Part shown: positions 23,998 through 36,659 of the stretch, piece by piece
How the letters are laid out: each line of letters opens with the position of its first letter
Position numbering within the stretch: position 1 is the stretch's first letter
NCBI GenBank assembly: GCA_015680685.1
Contig: MNCI01015984.1
Location: 781,456-845,455 of the forward strand
Length of the DNA: 64,000 nt
Source: Gnetum montanum
Taxonomy: Eukaryota; Streptophyta; Gnetopsida; Gnetales; Gnetaceae
Reading direction: 5' to 3'
Notes under the pieces: model-generated
The model's database searches: none
The model's input: only the letters and a program-made list of their open reading frames with translations
What the model was told of the DNA's origin: nothing
Position numbers and translations under genes: made by a program

Positions 23998-26029
23998 ACC
24001 AAACCTTTCCATGAGCCTAGGATAGCCAGTACTCATACTACCTCTATTGGTGGACAACTTTGCTCTCTATTTCAGATCTCCTCCTTCCAACTCAGTCATG
24101 GGGAAGAGGGCCACCAATGCTAACCATTTCAAGTCCTCAGCTCTTTTTGTATTTTTGTTTTACACGTTTTTATTTGACACCTTTTTGTTTTACACATCTT
24201 TTCATATTTACTTATTTTTGTTTCACACCATCATTACCATTTTTACTATTCCTTTATTTGTTTGTTTGATTTACTTTCATTCATTGTATAATAAGTGCTC
24301 ATGATGGTGGATTGTATTATAATGATGTTGGTTGATAATGTTTGGTTTTTTTCCTTTGATTTTCAATGTTGATACTAAGATATGGTTCTTTTGATAAAAC
24401 AGGCAATGTGTCCACACTGTCCATTCATCCATTCAACTTTGTGGTCTCCCTTGGCTTGGACCTATACTGTTCCTTTTCTAAATAAACTTGTTAATGAATT
24501 GGTGGCTTCATATTCTTCAAACCAAGGAAGGACTCAATGGTTGAAAAGGGTGTGACTTCAAGGGGATTCAATGAACTTGTGTTGGCTATTCTCTTGGGAA
24601 GTTGGATGCTTTTCATGGGTTTTTTGCCATTCTGCCATTGACCTACTATCAGGAAGCTGAGTGAAAAATAATAAGAATAATAAGTCTTTGCATGGTGTGG
24701 TTCTTACATAAAAAATGTGGGAATTCAAAGCACATCCCTTAGACATGATAAAGGAATATGGGGTTACAAGCACTGGTTATGGCACTGGAAAGACATGTTA
24801 CCCATGCCTAAAGATTCCCTCTAACTAAGGCCCTTTCTCACTTCCTGCTTCTCCATATTGCTCTCCTTGGAATGGTGGTGACTCTTTGGGAAGCATTCTT
24901 GTAGCTTCAAGAGGATGGATTGGTTAAGTGTATTGATGCGAGGTCACTGGATGCATTTGGTTTGAGTCTGAATTTGGAATGAGTTCTACTCAGTTACCTT
25001 AACCATAAAATACACAAGGGACTTTACACAACCTTGCTCTTGGGATTCCATTCCATCTTCTCCTCTCCATCTTTCTTCCCATTTTCCACCTCATTTCCAA
25101 TTTTATGATTAGTCTATATTTTGGTTGATGCATTATTTTTCCTTGGTAAATTCATGTAGGTAAGCTTTTAACCCTTGTTCCATGTGTCATTCCTAGAGCC
25201 TATAGAATCTTTGGTCTGTGGGTTTGTCAAGGCATAAAAGGCATAAGCCTACTTTGGGAAGGACCCACTGACATTCTTTTATGGTGAAATTATTAAATTC
25301 TTTTCCGTCAACATTTCTTGCAATCAAAAATTTCTCATTTCATCCCCATCCATGACATCCATTTTATTGGCATCGTCGTTGTTATTTTTTCCATATTTCT
25401 TATTCCTTCTATTTCTTCCATCTTATTGTTGCTGGAGGTTTGCTCTTAGTCATGGGGGCCCTGTCACAAATTTTTCCATTCTACTACTTGTTTCACCCCT
25501 ACACCTTAGGTAGTCACCAATAACAAACCTCTAACCCAGTATCTGCCATAACCACAGCTCAGCCAATGCACTTTATATTGAGGCAAGGTATCAACTATAT
25601 TGTGGTTTTTCTATCCTTGCTAATTTGTGACTATGTTGTGTGTGTAGATGGCGATCATATGAACAATGAATTGGGATAGGAGGGAGCACTTGGGATGGAC
25701 TGGAGCTAGAGAATTTACTAAAGGAACAAGTTTGGTCACGTGGCTATGGATAAACAATGAAAGGCGCAATCTCAGCATCGGCAACAATGCACCTCATCTT
25801 CTTTTCTCTCACTCTAAGCTATCAAATAAGAGTTTGGATGTCATTTATATACAGTGTTTACCACCATGGGTATGAACATAAATTTTGTAATGTGTTGTTA
25901 ATTTGTTCACTAGGCACGTAGAGTCTGTCACCCCGTTCCACTGTCAGTTTTCATTCAATCAATAATCCCATACCTTTCCTATATTCTGTAAGAAACTCAA
26001 GGATGAGTTTTCATTTAGTCATGGGGATA
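23998..26029 (+). other. E1 noncoding region and deleted ORF3
   Basis: It holds a T-rich tract (24140-24270), GTGACTTCAAGGGG near 24551, one GCATGGTGTGG unit (24688-24744), CCCTCTAACTAAGG near 24811 and the CCTACTTTGGG-AAGGACCCAC block (25248-25268). An ATG at 25648 sits where ORF3 should start, but the downstream 69-codon stretch shows no clear similarity to ORF3, and by 25950 the sequence already matches the 3' flank of ORF3 in E0. About 2.7 kb of ORF3 is therefore missing. No internal U3-like promoter was seen upstream. A polypurine tract (GTCATGGGGATA) ends at 26029. Confidence 0.7.
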
Positions 26030-26870
26030 TGATGAACCGCGATATCGGGACTACGATATCGCATCCGCGATATTGGGTCCGTGATATTAGAGCCTTCCAA
26101 GCGATATTGGACATTCGATATCAGGACTTGCCTCATTGCCTATAAACAAGAGGCAAGTGCACTTGGTTTAGCAATAGATTAGTTAGAACCTTACCCAAAC
26201 TCTTGCCTTTTCTCTCTCTCAGAGTTCGAATTATTTTTGTATGCCTGTAGTAGGAGTCATAAAGTGAATGGATCTTTATTCGAGCATTGTGTACTTGAGC
26301 ACACCTTGTGTATGACAATAAAGATGAACTTTTTGATAAACCTTGTAGCATTTAGAATAGATTAATTAATGTTAATTACTATTACTTAATGATTTCATTA
26401 GTTAATTAATGTTCTCTCTCTTACCCTACAAATCTCCTAAGTAAGCACACTTAGTACGACCACTTCGAGCATGCGTGTAACGCTTGGTAACCTAGTAACA
26501 ATTAGCGTTTGGTAGTCCCAGTAGTGTTGCACTGGTTTAGGATGTGTACGGCAAGCAAGAACAAATGTTGGTGTTAAGACTAGTTAAAGCATAGTTGAGT
26601 AGTTAAATTAAATTAGTTACTTAGTTATCTCTCTCTCCTCCCTTTGTAACACCAGGACATAAAAACATAAAAAAAATATAAAAATCATGTACCTCAAGTT
26701 TACTTAACCATAAAATCATGCTGTACAAGTAAGCTTGGGAAGATAATGATTGACTAACCCATCCTTATTCCACAAAGGTGCATAAGCACTTAGTCCTTGG
26801 AATTTGACTAGATCATGCATGGATGCTTGTATTCGTATGGTTGAGCATAGGGATACCTCATTGCTCATCA
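26030..26870 (+). repeat. E1 3' LTR
   Basis: It starts TGATGAACCGCGATATC, ends TCATCA, 841 bp. The GATATC cluster runs 26040-26125, AATAAA is at about 26319-26324, and the TATA region is decayed (GCCTATAAAC near 26138). Partner of 5318-6142. Confidence 0.9.
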
Positions 26871-27255
26871 TAAGTAATCATAAACATTAACTATGAAAAT
26901 AGTAAATAGTAAACTAATTAAAAATTGAAATAAAACTAAGTGTTGCTACAATGATGTAGAGTAATCTTGATCTTTATGCTAGTCATGCAATGCATCCAAG
27001 TATATCACACTTGAATAAAGATTTCGTTCAATTACAAAACATTACACTACAGGCACACACTGCTAAACACTGAATTCAAGAACACAAACTAAAAGAGTTA
27101 TGTTACTAGGCTATTAAATCTACTGTGGATTTGTGCACCCAAGTGTTGCTTATATAGGTTGGCACATACCCCATGATATTGTTTATATGATAATTTATGC
27201 TGAGATACAATGATGTATCTATCATATCGTTGACTCAAAATTTTTAAATTTATCA
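26871..27255 (-). repeat. E3 3' LTR, right fragment (U3/R side)
   Basis: Continuation of 4844-5317 across the E1 insertion. Read on the minus strand it starts TGATAAATTT directly after the polypurine-like TTGTGGGGATA (plus-strand 27256-27266), has decayed GATATC-type sites near 27225 and a TATA box CCTATATAAGC at about 27149-27159, and continues into the R region with TAAAGATC. Confidence 0.83.
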
Positions 27256-27461
27256 TATCCCCACAACTAATTGAAAACTGGTCCTCAAGTTAAAACAAAA
27301 TGAGGATGAAGTTCCTTACAAAATTGAGAGGTAGATATGCATGACATTGAATTCTATATACATGACTCTTTAGTGTCACAGTGGAGTTTACAAAAATAAA
27401 AAAATGACATAAAAAATTAGACAAATTTTTTTGTCAAAATATGACAAATTTGAATGTAGCC

Positions 27462-30152
27462 TTATGTTGTTTCAAGTGGAGGTGGATCTTCCATAGGTTT
27501 CTTTCCCTTATTGTCAAGATTTTTAAATTGGAACTTATTCAAGAGCACCTACAACTACTCTTCTTCCATTCTTAGATCATGGACTGTCCATGTTGATGAA
27601 CCAATGTTTGATGAATTCAACACATTCCATGAACATGGTAGTTGCAGAAACTATTGTCGCTCTTCTTCAAAAGCTCTAGCCTTTTCTTTGAGTTCATGGT
27701 AGTCCATTAATCTTTTGGCCAGATTTGCTACTACATCCTTTTTCCCTTAGTAGTTAGCCCTAATTGTTTCTAGTTTTGAGTTTGTTACTTGAAGGTTTAG
27801 TAAAGCATATTTTCTATTTGCAAACTCTTTCGCATATAAAGCATAAGTGGTTGCTACTTGCTATTCTAGTTCATTTCTAGGCCTGCCTACTATTAACATG
27901 GCCAAATTAGCATATCAGAGGTTTGTTAATGTCATGTATTTTTTTAAGTCTTGTATCTACAGGTCTTTATTTTTTACTTTCACTTGATAGGTTTGAGCCA
28001 TGTTGTCCAAGATGGGTTGCTAATCAGAATTTTGTGCTGTAATCGAATTGATTTTAGCATTTTCCATCTAGATCTCTTTCTCATTTATCTATTTATACAT
28101 ACCCACTTGGTCTTGAAAGTGTTCTTTAAGCCTTTCATATATTTTAGCCTTATTTTTCCATGTGCTAATTTTGATAGCTGATTTTTGTCTAATGTTGCAT
28201 ACCTCCTCCATAAAGAGGGTTCTATTTTCTCTTGCAAGGTAGCTCATATCTTGGTTGACCCTCATCAGTTGCTCTTTCAACTAATGAATACTTTCTTCTA
28301 GAGTGTTTTTTTTTGCTTTTCTACTATGGTCAACCTCATGTTGTCTGTAACAAGTTGTTTATTTTCTTCTTGTAAGGTAGCAAGTGCTTTAGCATGGGCA
28401 TATGATTGGGCTTTAGCTATTGAAGCATTCCATACTGCCTTTTCTTTCTCATCTACTATATCTTTGTTACTTTTAAGAAGGAAATTGATCTACTTAGTTT
28501 TGAATTGTGCTATCTGATCTGGTGCTATGAACTAAGTTAGATTTCTCCTTTATGCTCTTAGGGCTACAAGCTCTTCTTGTAATCTGTGAAGCTTGTTTTG
28601 CCCTAGTTTCAACCATGATTAATTTTCCTTTGGTGGTAATCAATTCAGACTGTGTTGCAGCGATATCACTAGGAATATCAAATAGATTTGTCATAACTTC
28701 TCCTATCTACAATAGTCTATCCAACACATCTTCATGTTCTACAGGAGTCATAGAGGTACCAACTATCATTTGAGCATCTTTGGCTCTAGAAATATTTGCT
28801 GGTGGCATAACAGATACATTAAAAGATTCTTTAATATGATATATGATCAGTTTTGTGACTCCTGCTACATCATGGTGTTGCATGGCCACAACTGTGGCTC
28901 CTTCTCTTGATTCGAGCATCACTTGGAATGATGTGAGATTCCTAAAAATTTATTGTGATCACTGGGCCTCTCCTCCTAATTGCAATGATACTTGTTGATT
29001 GGAAGCACTAGTTGAAATGGTTGGCCTAACTACATCATCAATTACTTTGAATAAATTAGCCTCTTCTCTACTTTCCTAATTGATAGTTTTTGCAATTTAC
29101 TGTAGATGACTTATTGAAGATTGGTAGTCTTGCAGCAATGATGGTGGAACTTGTGGTTGCTACTACTGTTATCCTGTGGGTTGGGTAGTCTCCTTAGTAC
29201 TTGGTTGTTCTTCTAATTGGTCCTTTTTGTGAGGCACTAGCTTGAGCATTTTGGCATAGGAAGCATTTTGTGCCTTCCTCAATGCATCATTTATATACCC
29301 TTGGGTACTAGCCCATTTACATAACTTCTAGATAAGGTAAGGGAATGGAAGTGTTAACTTTCCTACCTTCTTTTCTTCAAACCGCCTTTGGATTTTTGTG
29401 AAGTAGAGGTGAGCAATGTTTGCATTGAATTTTTCTATTAATATTGCACTCCCTTTGGCTGGATATGTAGAGCTTCTATTTAGTCTTTTGGTAGGAAATA
29501 GGTGATAACTGTCAATTTAAAAGTAGATCTTTTCTTTTGCACTCAATTTGCTGTATTCTTTATCTTCCTTGACATACGTCCACTGTAACCATAACTTCCT
29601 AGCATCTGTGTTAGATTTGGTTGATATTTATGCTACCTTTGCTTCTTAATTAGGTACATTCAATACCTCTGCAATTGCCTTAACTAAGTAAGATATTGAG
29701 ATTCCTTTAATTTTGATTGTAGGATTAGCTTGTTGATTTTGCCAAAACTAGAATGTTTCTCCTAGATACCATTCTCCATTGTTTGTTAGAGTAGGCCACA
29801 AAGGAGATGAATGAGGTTGGGCCTTAATAGATTCTAGAGAAAATTCCAAGAATGGACCAAAGTTGAGTTCCACAATTACTGTCAACATGATGGATTTTTC
29901 CTAAATAGCCTAAAGGCATTCGGGTGATAGTCTAAGTTGTTGTCCCTGGATAGGCATTGGTGGAACATTTGCTTTCGCTTGAGTAGACTACTTTGTAGTA
30001 GGAGTTTGTTGATGAATGTTGAAGGATTGTGCTTCCTACTCTCCTTGTTCTACTTGTGGGTTTTGCTTGCTCACTTGTCCTCTTCCATGGCCTTGTGGTC
30101 TTCTACTTATGGGTCATGGGAGTTTTCCTTGTGCTCCTCTTCTTAGGGCCAT
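27462..30152 (-). pseudogene. E3 ORF3 (post-pol coiled-coil ORF), broken
   Basis: The minus-strand ATG at 30150-30152 begins MALRRGAQGK, a basic N-terminus like those of E0 and E2. Further along are VELNFGPFLEFS, GEWYLGETF and, near 28090-28280, a clean 63-codon piece with MRVNQDM, LARENRTLFMEEV, KISTWKNKAK and LKEHFQDQVGMYK. That piece is the most conserved block of the coiled coil in E0, E2 and E3. The end MEDPPPLETT stops at 27462-27464. Many stops are TAG where Gln is expected. No transmembrane segment is seen. Function unknown. Confidence 0.78.
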
Positions 30153-31310
30153 CTACAGTTAATCAAGGGTTTGGAATTACTAGAATATTTTCATAAATGG
30201 ACAACAATTTGATTACCCTTAGTTATATCAAGTTCTTAGTTTATTATGCTTGTAGAATTAGAAAATTTTCCAATAACAACCCCATTAGTACTTTAATTGA
30301 GTGGTATGATCAATTAGAAGTCTTCTTAAAGTGGTTTTGGCCTTAACATGAGTGATTTGTTTTGTTAAACTTACCCCTATAATACCTTTTTGTTGTTAGC
30401 ACTTTTGAAAAAATTGACTCACATTTTCCTTACTAGCCTCCTTCCACAACTAAGGTGATCACTCTAGGATCATGTAGATTCAAAAATTACGGAAATCAAT
30501 GAGCAAGTTAGGGGCATTAGAAGTTGGAGTGTCAAAGCTCTTAGATACAAAGAAAAATTGGCAACAACTTCCTTCTTATGAAATTTAGAAATGAAATTTT
30601 TTTTCTAACTCCCTCGTGTTATATATAGTATTTATGCATGTAATATCGTAAATGCAACATTGTAGATGCGATACCGTAGGTGCCTTCGATATTGTCGATA
30701 CGATGTCACCATAGAAAAATCAAAATTTCCAAATGTTTTTCTTTAAAAAAATTGAATCCTATAGGATAGATGGAAGATATGCATCATGTTAAAAGGGTTT
30801 TGATATGGAGATGATGCTTCAATTATGAAAAATAAGCATTGAAAATTTATGATTAAGGAATCTTGGGCTATGAAAGTATATGAGGTATTAATGGAATGGA
30901 TGAGAAAGAAAACATTGTTGTGCTATTAGAATGGATAGTGTGAGTGATATGGGTAGTATTTATTATTATTTATTAGAATTAGAAGGCTCAAGATGATGTG
31001 GAATTGCTTGGAAAGTATAAGATAAAATAGTTATACAAGTGGGTCATCCCCAAAGTAGGATCTAGCCCTTAATGCCCTTGTATAACCATGCCTAAAAGTG
31101 TCCTTAGGCACTTAAAGAGTTGAATGTAATGCATACTTGTTTAGCAAAGCACACACATATTAGTACCACCAAATTGGAAAAATAATTTTATGTTACACAA
31201 AATCATAAGTTATGATTATTCAAATAGTGAGATGAAATGGTTTTAGAAGGGAATGCAAAAATTAGGACGTGAGGTGTCTTACCATAGGCATCATGAATTC
31301 TTGTGTGTTA
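30153..31310 (-). other. E3 noncoding region upstream of ORF3
   Basis: No coding region. Read on the minus strand it carries the conserved CCTACTTTGGGGATGACCCAC block (plus-strand 31039-31059), the U3-like promoter described separately, and the ORF3 leader. It continues beyond E5 at 48764. TTAAT at 31311-31315 is the E5 target duplication. Confidence 0.65.
30615..30720 (-). promoter_or_regulatory. E3 internal U3-like promoter before ORF3
   Basis: On the minus strand a cluster of GATATCG-like words (ATCGTATCGACAATATCG, GGTATCGC, ACGATATTAC) is followed by a TATA box ACTATATATAAC at about 30618-30629, roughly 470 nt before the ORF3 ATG. The words are of the GATATC type found in the LTRs of E0, E1 and E3, not the CATCGATG type of E2 and E4. 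Inferred promoter. Confidence 0.55.
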
Positions 31311-31315
31311 TTAAT

Positions 31316-32973
31316 TGTAGCGATCGAAAATGTTGACGGCTGAAAAACATCGGGGGGTCGATGGGTGTGATAGTTCTGATCCCGTATCCGCGAGAGGGCT
31401 GTGCTGGATGTGTGCGGACATGGGGTGCCCTGAACAGTCTGGTCAATCAGACAGGGACTTACATCGGCATCAATATAGACTTTTGCAATGTAAATAATGC
31501 GAAATGCGACGTAATGCTTAAAAGTAAATGAAGCAGGAGAGAAACTATAAAAAATGCGATAGTAATACGAAGTAATGTTTAAGGGTCAATAAAATAGAAA
31601 ATGATGTAGAACGAGACAACAAGCAAGAAATGAAGTAGAGTGTAGTTAGAAACATGCACCGTTCCGAAGCTACAAACTCGCTCGATCAGGGTGGATACAA
31701 TCAGTTGGATAGCGTGATAGAGTGCAAAAATCCCAAGAGTAACCAAGGCGTGTCAAGAAAAAAGAGCTATGTGCTTGGATGTAGACTTAGGTACAAACAA
31801 TGTGGGGTTCTACCAAGGTGGTAGAATGGAGACGGGACCCCACGCCAGCTGAGAGAGACTCACTATTTACAGTGTTAAACTAATGACTTTGATATTACCA
31901 TGCTGGAGAGAGGAGAAGTTTTTGTTTCAGAATTCCAAAGTTCCCACCCCTTGGGAGTTGTTTTGCTTCAAGAAGGATGCGAACTCTTTTGAAATTGCCA
32001 ACCTTTAAAAATTGTGGACCCTTTTATTGCATGTTGTTTGCCGGGGTATTTATAGGACCGAGGACGTGCGCAAGGGATGGTTTGAATGCGATGTGCCTAA
32101 GGCCTTCATTGTCTTCCTGGTGCCACTTGTGCCGTTTGTGACCGTTGGACCTACAAGATCATTACGATGTGAACCTACATGCAATAACTACAATCCTATT
32201 GCACCGTCAGCGTCTGGAGACGTGTGCCAACAGTCCAATTAGGTGGAGTGCATTGATGTCGCACAACCATCTGCATGCCTCATTATGCTTTGTGACGTAG
32301 CATGCTTGGCATAGCATAGCACTTTATCACTTGTTCTGTTATATGTCACATGCTTGCTACACTACGCTACGTAGCGTAGCATAACAACTAGCCTTAGTCG
32401 TGAAAGCTTTGCTGATTTGCAAACCTTGTTTCCTGCGATGCAAGTCTTGAGAACTCTGTTGACTCCGCCTTTCGAACTGCCTTTTGTCTCTTCCGCAAGA
32501 TTTCTACGCCTTGCTACGCCATGTAGCTTAGCGTAGAGTAGCAGCAGACATGGTCTACTGTTTCCTGACAGAAAGGGACATCATTGCAGAACTTGAAATT
32601 GGGCGAGGGGAGTGGGTAGTGAAGTCGTTGCCATGATACGTTGTGTGGCGTAGCGTTTTGAAGCTTGCTACGCTACATAGCGTAGCGTAGCATAGTAGGC
32701 TTCGTGACTTAGAAAACTTGCCGAACTATTTTTTGCGCATCCAAGATGTTGCTACCGACTCTGCGCATTGCTTCTGAACAGGCTGTTGGCTGGGTGAGCT
32801 ACTTTGGTGGATAGGCGGGATGATGTGGAGCTTATCCATGCTTAAAGTAGAAAATTTGCCGAACTAGCTAGTCTGAACTCAAAATGTTCTTCTCCTGAAG
32901 AACTGCTGTAGTGCTACGTGAATTTCCATGCTTGGTGAAGCGAGAATGACCTCGCATTTTTTTGGGTGTTTCA
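31316..32973 (-). repeat. E5 3' LTR (left)
   Basis: Plus-strand ends are TGTAGCGATC and GTGTTTCA, 1658 bp. The minus-strand TATA box (CCTATAAATACC) is at about 32045-32056, giving transcription in the gag-pol direction. It contains an 18 bp perfect palindrome of CTACG/CGTAG words at 32362-32379 and several related imperfect ones (32505-32540, 32640-32700). On the minus strand the LTR is preceded by a polypurine tract, AAAGAGGGGTCAA (plus-strand 32974-32986). Confidence 0.92.
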
Positions 32974-32986
32974 TTGACCCCTCTTT

Positions 32987-33943
32987 GTCGACGTCTGAAA
33001 GATAGGCTCGATAGACGTCGGCAAAGAATACGAAACACCGTAGCAAACGAAATGCTAAGGTTGTCGCTCGGTGAATGTCGAGATGTTGCTTGGCCGCACT
33101 TGAGAGTGTTGCATCAATTTTACAAAGATTAAGGCAGAGAGCAAAGATGATGTTTAGCCGAGTCCCTCATCGGAGTGTTTTGAGGGGCTCATTTTACTTT
33201 TTCATCTTTAGCTGACGCTATTCTTCAACCTCTTGTAGGACAGGTGCTCCCCTCGTAGGATGAGCGTTACATCCATGAAGGGTTTTGACCTATCCACAAA
33301 CACCTTCCATACGACGAGTTGTGATACGCACGTGCTAGAGTCTACACTCTGAAGTAGCTGAGCTAGTTGAGGCACTCATTTACGATGTTGTAGCATTTGC
33401 TACTATAGCGAGAGGTGTCTGCAGGGACATAGGTCTTGCTGGCTGCTAGCATTGTTGTTACTCTTGGGCACCATTGTTGGTGTGAGATGCCCAAAGCTGG
33501 AAGGCCAACAGTAACCTTGGCAACACCGGTGTGGAGGAGTTGGCCTCCAAGGCACGGGGGGTTGTTGTGGGTGCGGATGCACTGGAATCCCTGCCAAAGG
33601 CATGCATGCTCAGTTTTAGCTATGGGATCAGCTACCACATAGCTAAACGTCGTGCGAGCTAAAACATTGGTGGGGGACCAAAGAGCAACAATATTGTGGT
33701 TGGGCCACAATACTGTTGGCACTCCAGATACAGGAACTAGCCCAGGAACTACCGTTAGGGTGGTGGGCCATGGAAACGATAGGTTTGGAGGGCCAATGTG
33801 ACACCACACAGTGTGTTCAAAGGGTCAACATGATGGCAAGGGTGGCGGCGCTACATATGCTCTGGACTATGTTCTCATTGCATCGTGAACTGCATCCTGG
33901 AGTCGCAACGTCCCACCCACGCATCAACATTACACCCATTCAT
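32987..33943 (-). other. E5 region between integrase fragment and 3' LTR
   Basis: Here the integrase core should be, but no D,D(35)E motif is recognised on either strand. A 148-codon minus-strand open stretch (33363-33809) is Thr/Pro/Val-rich and resembles nothing I know; it may be chance or decayed 3' coding sequence. The rest is untranslated region leading to the polypurine tract. Confidence 0.5.
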
Positions 33944-34230
33944 TCAATGTGCATCTGGTGATGGTGCTACATGTATGATATTTGCATATCTCTGGCATGT
34001 GTTGCATGTCTTGACTTTCGATAGGTAGTTACGTTCCATGTAGGGCCAATAATACCTTAGGCGTCTGATTTTCACCGCCATAGGCCTGGGTGCTATGTGT
34101 CCACCACACAGCCCTTCATGAACCTCATTAACTACCTTTTGTGCTTGCTCGCCACCCACGCATGCTAGCAATATCCCATCGTAGGATTGTCGGCACAGGG
34201 CATCATTTCCCATGAGCACGTATTGCTAAG
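33944..34230 (-). pseudogene. E5 integrase N-terminal zinc finger, truncated
   Basis: The minus-strand reading gives VHEGLCGGHIAPR, then YYWPYM and KTCNTCQRYA, i.e. an HHCC zinc finger of the gypsy integrase family, followed by VAPSPDAH. The catalytic core expected next is absent, so integration could only have been supplied in trans after the deletion. It continues in the frame of RT and RNase H. Confidence 0.8.
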
Positions 34231-34360
34231 CACGCTTATGAATTGCATCTCTTTGGGCCGATGTCAATCCACCTAGGGGCTCGCCATGTTGTAAATAAGC
34301 TTTAATGTTATCATACCACTCTGGGGTATCCGCAGCATCGACAGAGGCCATGTGTTTCGC

Positions 34361-35122
34361 CTAAGTGATAGGCTCTACATATTCTATGATTACAGTTGGC
34401 AAGTTTGCCAAAGAATGTGATAGGATGTTTAACGCGAGGGTAGCTAGGGTGTCTGCTACGGTGTTCTCGTTACGTGGCACGTGTTGCACATCAATGGTTG
34501 CAAATTTCTTGAGTAGGATTTTTGCTAAGTCACAGTAGGGTTGTAGGTGTGTAGCCTTCCAAGCGTAGACTTCGGTGATTTGATTCATGACTAGTTGTGA
34601 ATCTCCTCGAATTGCTAGATGTTGTATACGCAGCGCTTGGGCAGTTAAGAGGCCTCTGAGTAGCCCCTTGTATTCTGCCATATTTTTGGTACAAGGGAAC
34701 ATAAAACGATAAGTGGATGGGTACATTTCCCCAGGGGGGAATGTGATCGTGGCAGTGGTGCTACCTCCTTGCACAGTTGAGGCACCATCGAAATGTAAGG
34801 TAGCCTCGAAATGCGACGAGATGATGGCGACATTGCTAATGTATTTGTCCAGGAATTCTGGGTTTATGGTAGCCTGGTCATCGACTGGCAAGGCCGTAAG
34901 TTGGGTTGCTATGGCTTGAAGCTTTGTCGAAGATTGACTTACATAGCATAGGTTGAACTCCGTGGTTATTGCCTTCCATCGGGCTATCCTGCTACTTTCG
35001 TACAGGTTGCTGGTGATAGCCCAGAGTATGTTGCTTTTGCAAATGATGTTGGTTGTGTTGCGGAATAGGTAATGCCACCACTTTTTTAGTGCGAATAATA
35101 AGGCTAGGAAATTCCCCTCCAC
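34361..35122 (-). pseudogene. E5 dual RNase H region
   Basis: Open for 253 codons. The first part (GNFLALLFALKKWWHYL) ends the gypsy RNase H. A second RNase H-like domain follows: LHFDGASTVQGG (first Asp), CTKNMAEYKGLLRGL (Glu), IRGDSQLVMNQI (Asp) and HVPRNENTVADTLA (last Asp). Presence of this additional RNase H is characteristic of Tat-lineage elements. All four acidic positions can be seen, so the domain itself looks intact even though the element is dead. Confidence 0.85.
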
Positions 35123-35137
35123 TTCGTTGTATTTCGT

Positions 35138-36547
35138 CTAGTATGCTATTAGTGCATGGCTCAGGTAATACACCGGTATCTCAGAACCATCGTCCCATTT
35201 CTGACATAGCAGTGTTGCTATGGATGTGTCGAAGATGGTAAGGTATATGAAGAAAGGCTTGACCCTTTGCGGCAGGTGCATTGTTGGGAGGTGTGAGAGC
35301 TCCTTCTTTAGGTCATCAAAGGCTTGTTGACACCAAGTTGTCCATTCAAAGTCAACCCCCTTCTTTAGAAGATGTTGCATGTGGTGTAACTTGTTGGTCA
35401 ACCTGGCTATGATCCTTCGAATGAATTGTACCCTACCTTGTAAACCACGTAACTCCTTAAGGTTTGTGGGAGGGGCTATATTGACGATGGGCTTGATTTT
35501 TTTGGGGTCCACCCGTATTCCAGCCTCTGATACTACGAACCCTAACATGCATCTGGTCTTTACTCCGAAGACGCACTTCTTAGGATTGAGATGTAAGTCA
35601 TGCATTTGGTAGCACTTGAGGACTACTCCTAGATCGTGTGGGTGATCGGTTGCTTCCTTGGACTTAACTGCTATGTCATCTACATAATCATTTAATGCTT
35701 CTAGGATGTAGCCATTGAAAATGTAGGTCATGGCTCGCTGGTAGGTTGCTCCAGCATTCTTGAGCCCAAAAGGCATCATGGCATAGCAGAAGGTTCCCCA
35801 TGGAATCATGAAGGTTGTTGATAGTTGGTGCTCTGGGTTGATGTGGATTTGGTTGTATCTAGAGAAGCCATCCATGAAGGATAGCAAAGCATGGCCAGTC
35901 GTGGTGTTGATGAGTTGATTAATGCTCGAGAGTAGGAACTTGTCTTTGATCATTACCTTGTTCAAGTCTCGGAAGTCTATACAGATTCGTATCCCTCCTG
36001 TTTTCTTTGAAACTACAACGATGTTGGACACCCACTTTGAATAGTCAACTGCATGGATGAAACCTGCTTGGTATAACTTAGTGATTTCATCCCTCATGGC
36101 TAGTGCGATTTCTGGCTTAATTTTACAAGCTTTTTGCTTGATTTCCTTTACGTGGGGGTCTAGGATGATGTTATGCTAAATCAGCTGTGGATCCAGACCC
36201 GGCATGTTGCTATATGACCATGCGAAGACATTGACGTGGTCCTGCAGAGTTTTAACTACGCCTTCATGTGTTTGTGTGTCTAGGAGGGAGCTGAGTCTTA
36301 ACGTCTTTACCTCCCCCTTTGACGTGGTCATAGGTATCTCGACAAGAGAATCCTAGGTTACATCCCCAGCCTCTAAATCTAGCGCTTGTACCAGGTGCCT
36401 AGGCCAATCTAGGGATGCTTCTAAGGCTACTATAGTGTTAATTGTAGTCGACCTCCAGTCGATCATGTCAAGGTTCAACTGTCTCGCGAGCTTGCCCTGT
36501 GGCCCTGCTAACATTAAAGGCGTGGAAAGGGCACGATGGATTCCCAT
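35138..36547 (-). pseudogene. E5 reverse transcriptase
   Basis: The minus strand is open for 319 codons from 36097 to 35138. Blocks: YSKWVSNIVVVSKKTGG, RICIDFRDLNK, LLSFMDGFSRYNQI, MMPFGLKNAGATYQRAM and YVDD at 35675-35686, with CMLGFVVSEAGI and VDPKKI after it. The RT core is complete with both polymerase Asp residues. Upstream, VNVFAWSYSNMPGLDP (about 36200) and a fragment to 36547 belong to the PR-RT linker, with a TAG-type stop at about 36176. The RNase H start is cut by a stop near 35136. It polymerises cDNA from the element RNA. Confidence 0.9.
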
Positions 36548-36659
36548 CTCTTGCTTGACCTGCCATCATAAGATGAAAGCCTGGGTAAGGGTCATCAGAG
36601 ATTGTGTGAAACGTAAATTTGCAGAGTAACACCGAGATGCAACTTGCTAAGTGAGGTGA

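Larger units (their letters stand above)
5318..26870 (+). mobile_element. E1: Athila-like retrotransposon lacking RT/RNaseH, split by E2
   Basis: Its parts are the 5' LTR 5318-6142, primer site 6143-6161, gag-PR 6280-9285, then E2, then PR end plus INT 22477-23997, noncoding DNA, an almost fully deleted ORF3 and the 3' LTR 26030-26870. Without E2 it is about 8.4 kb, against 13.2 kb for E2. The flanks CAAGT (5313-5317) and TAAGT (26871-26875) match in four of five bases, consistent with a decayed target duplication. E1 interrupts the LTR of E3. Confidence 0.88.

Noticed and set aside
33363-33809. 148-codon minus-strand open frame in E5
   Set aside because: No conserved motif, no match to integrase, and a comparable open frame exists on the other strand; left as unassigned.
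34713-34919. Plus-strand open frames over the E5 RT/RNase H region
   Set aside because: Shadows of the well-conserved minus-strand coding sequence.
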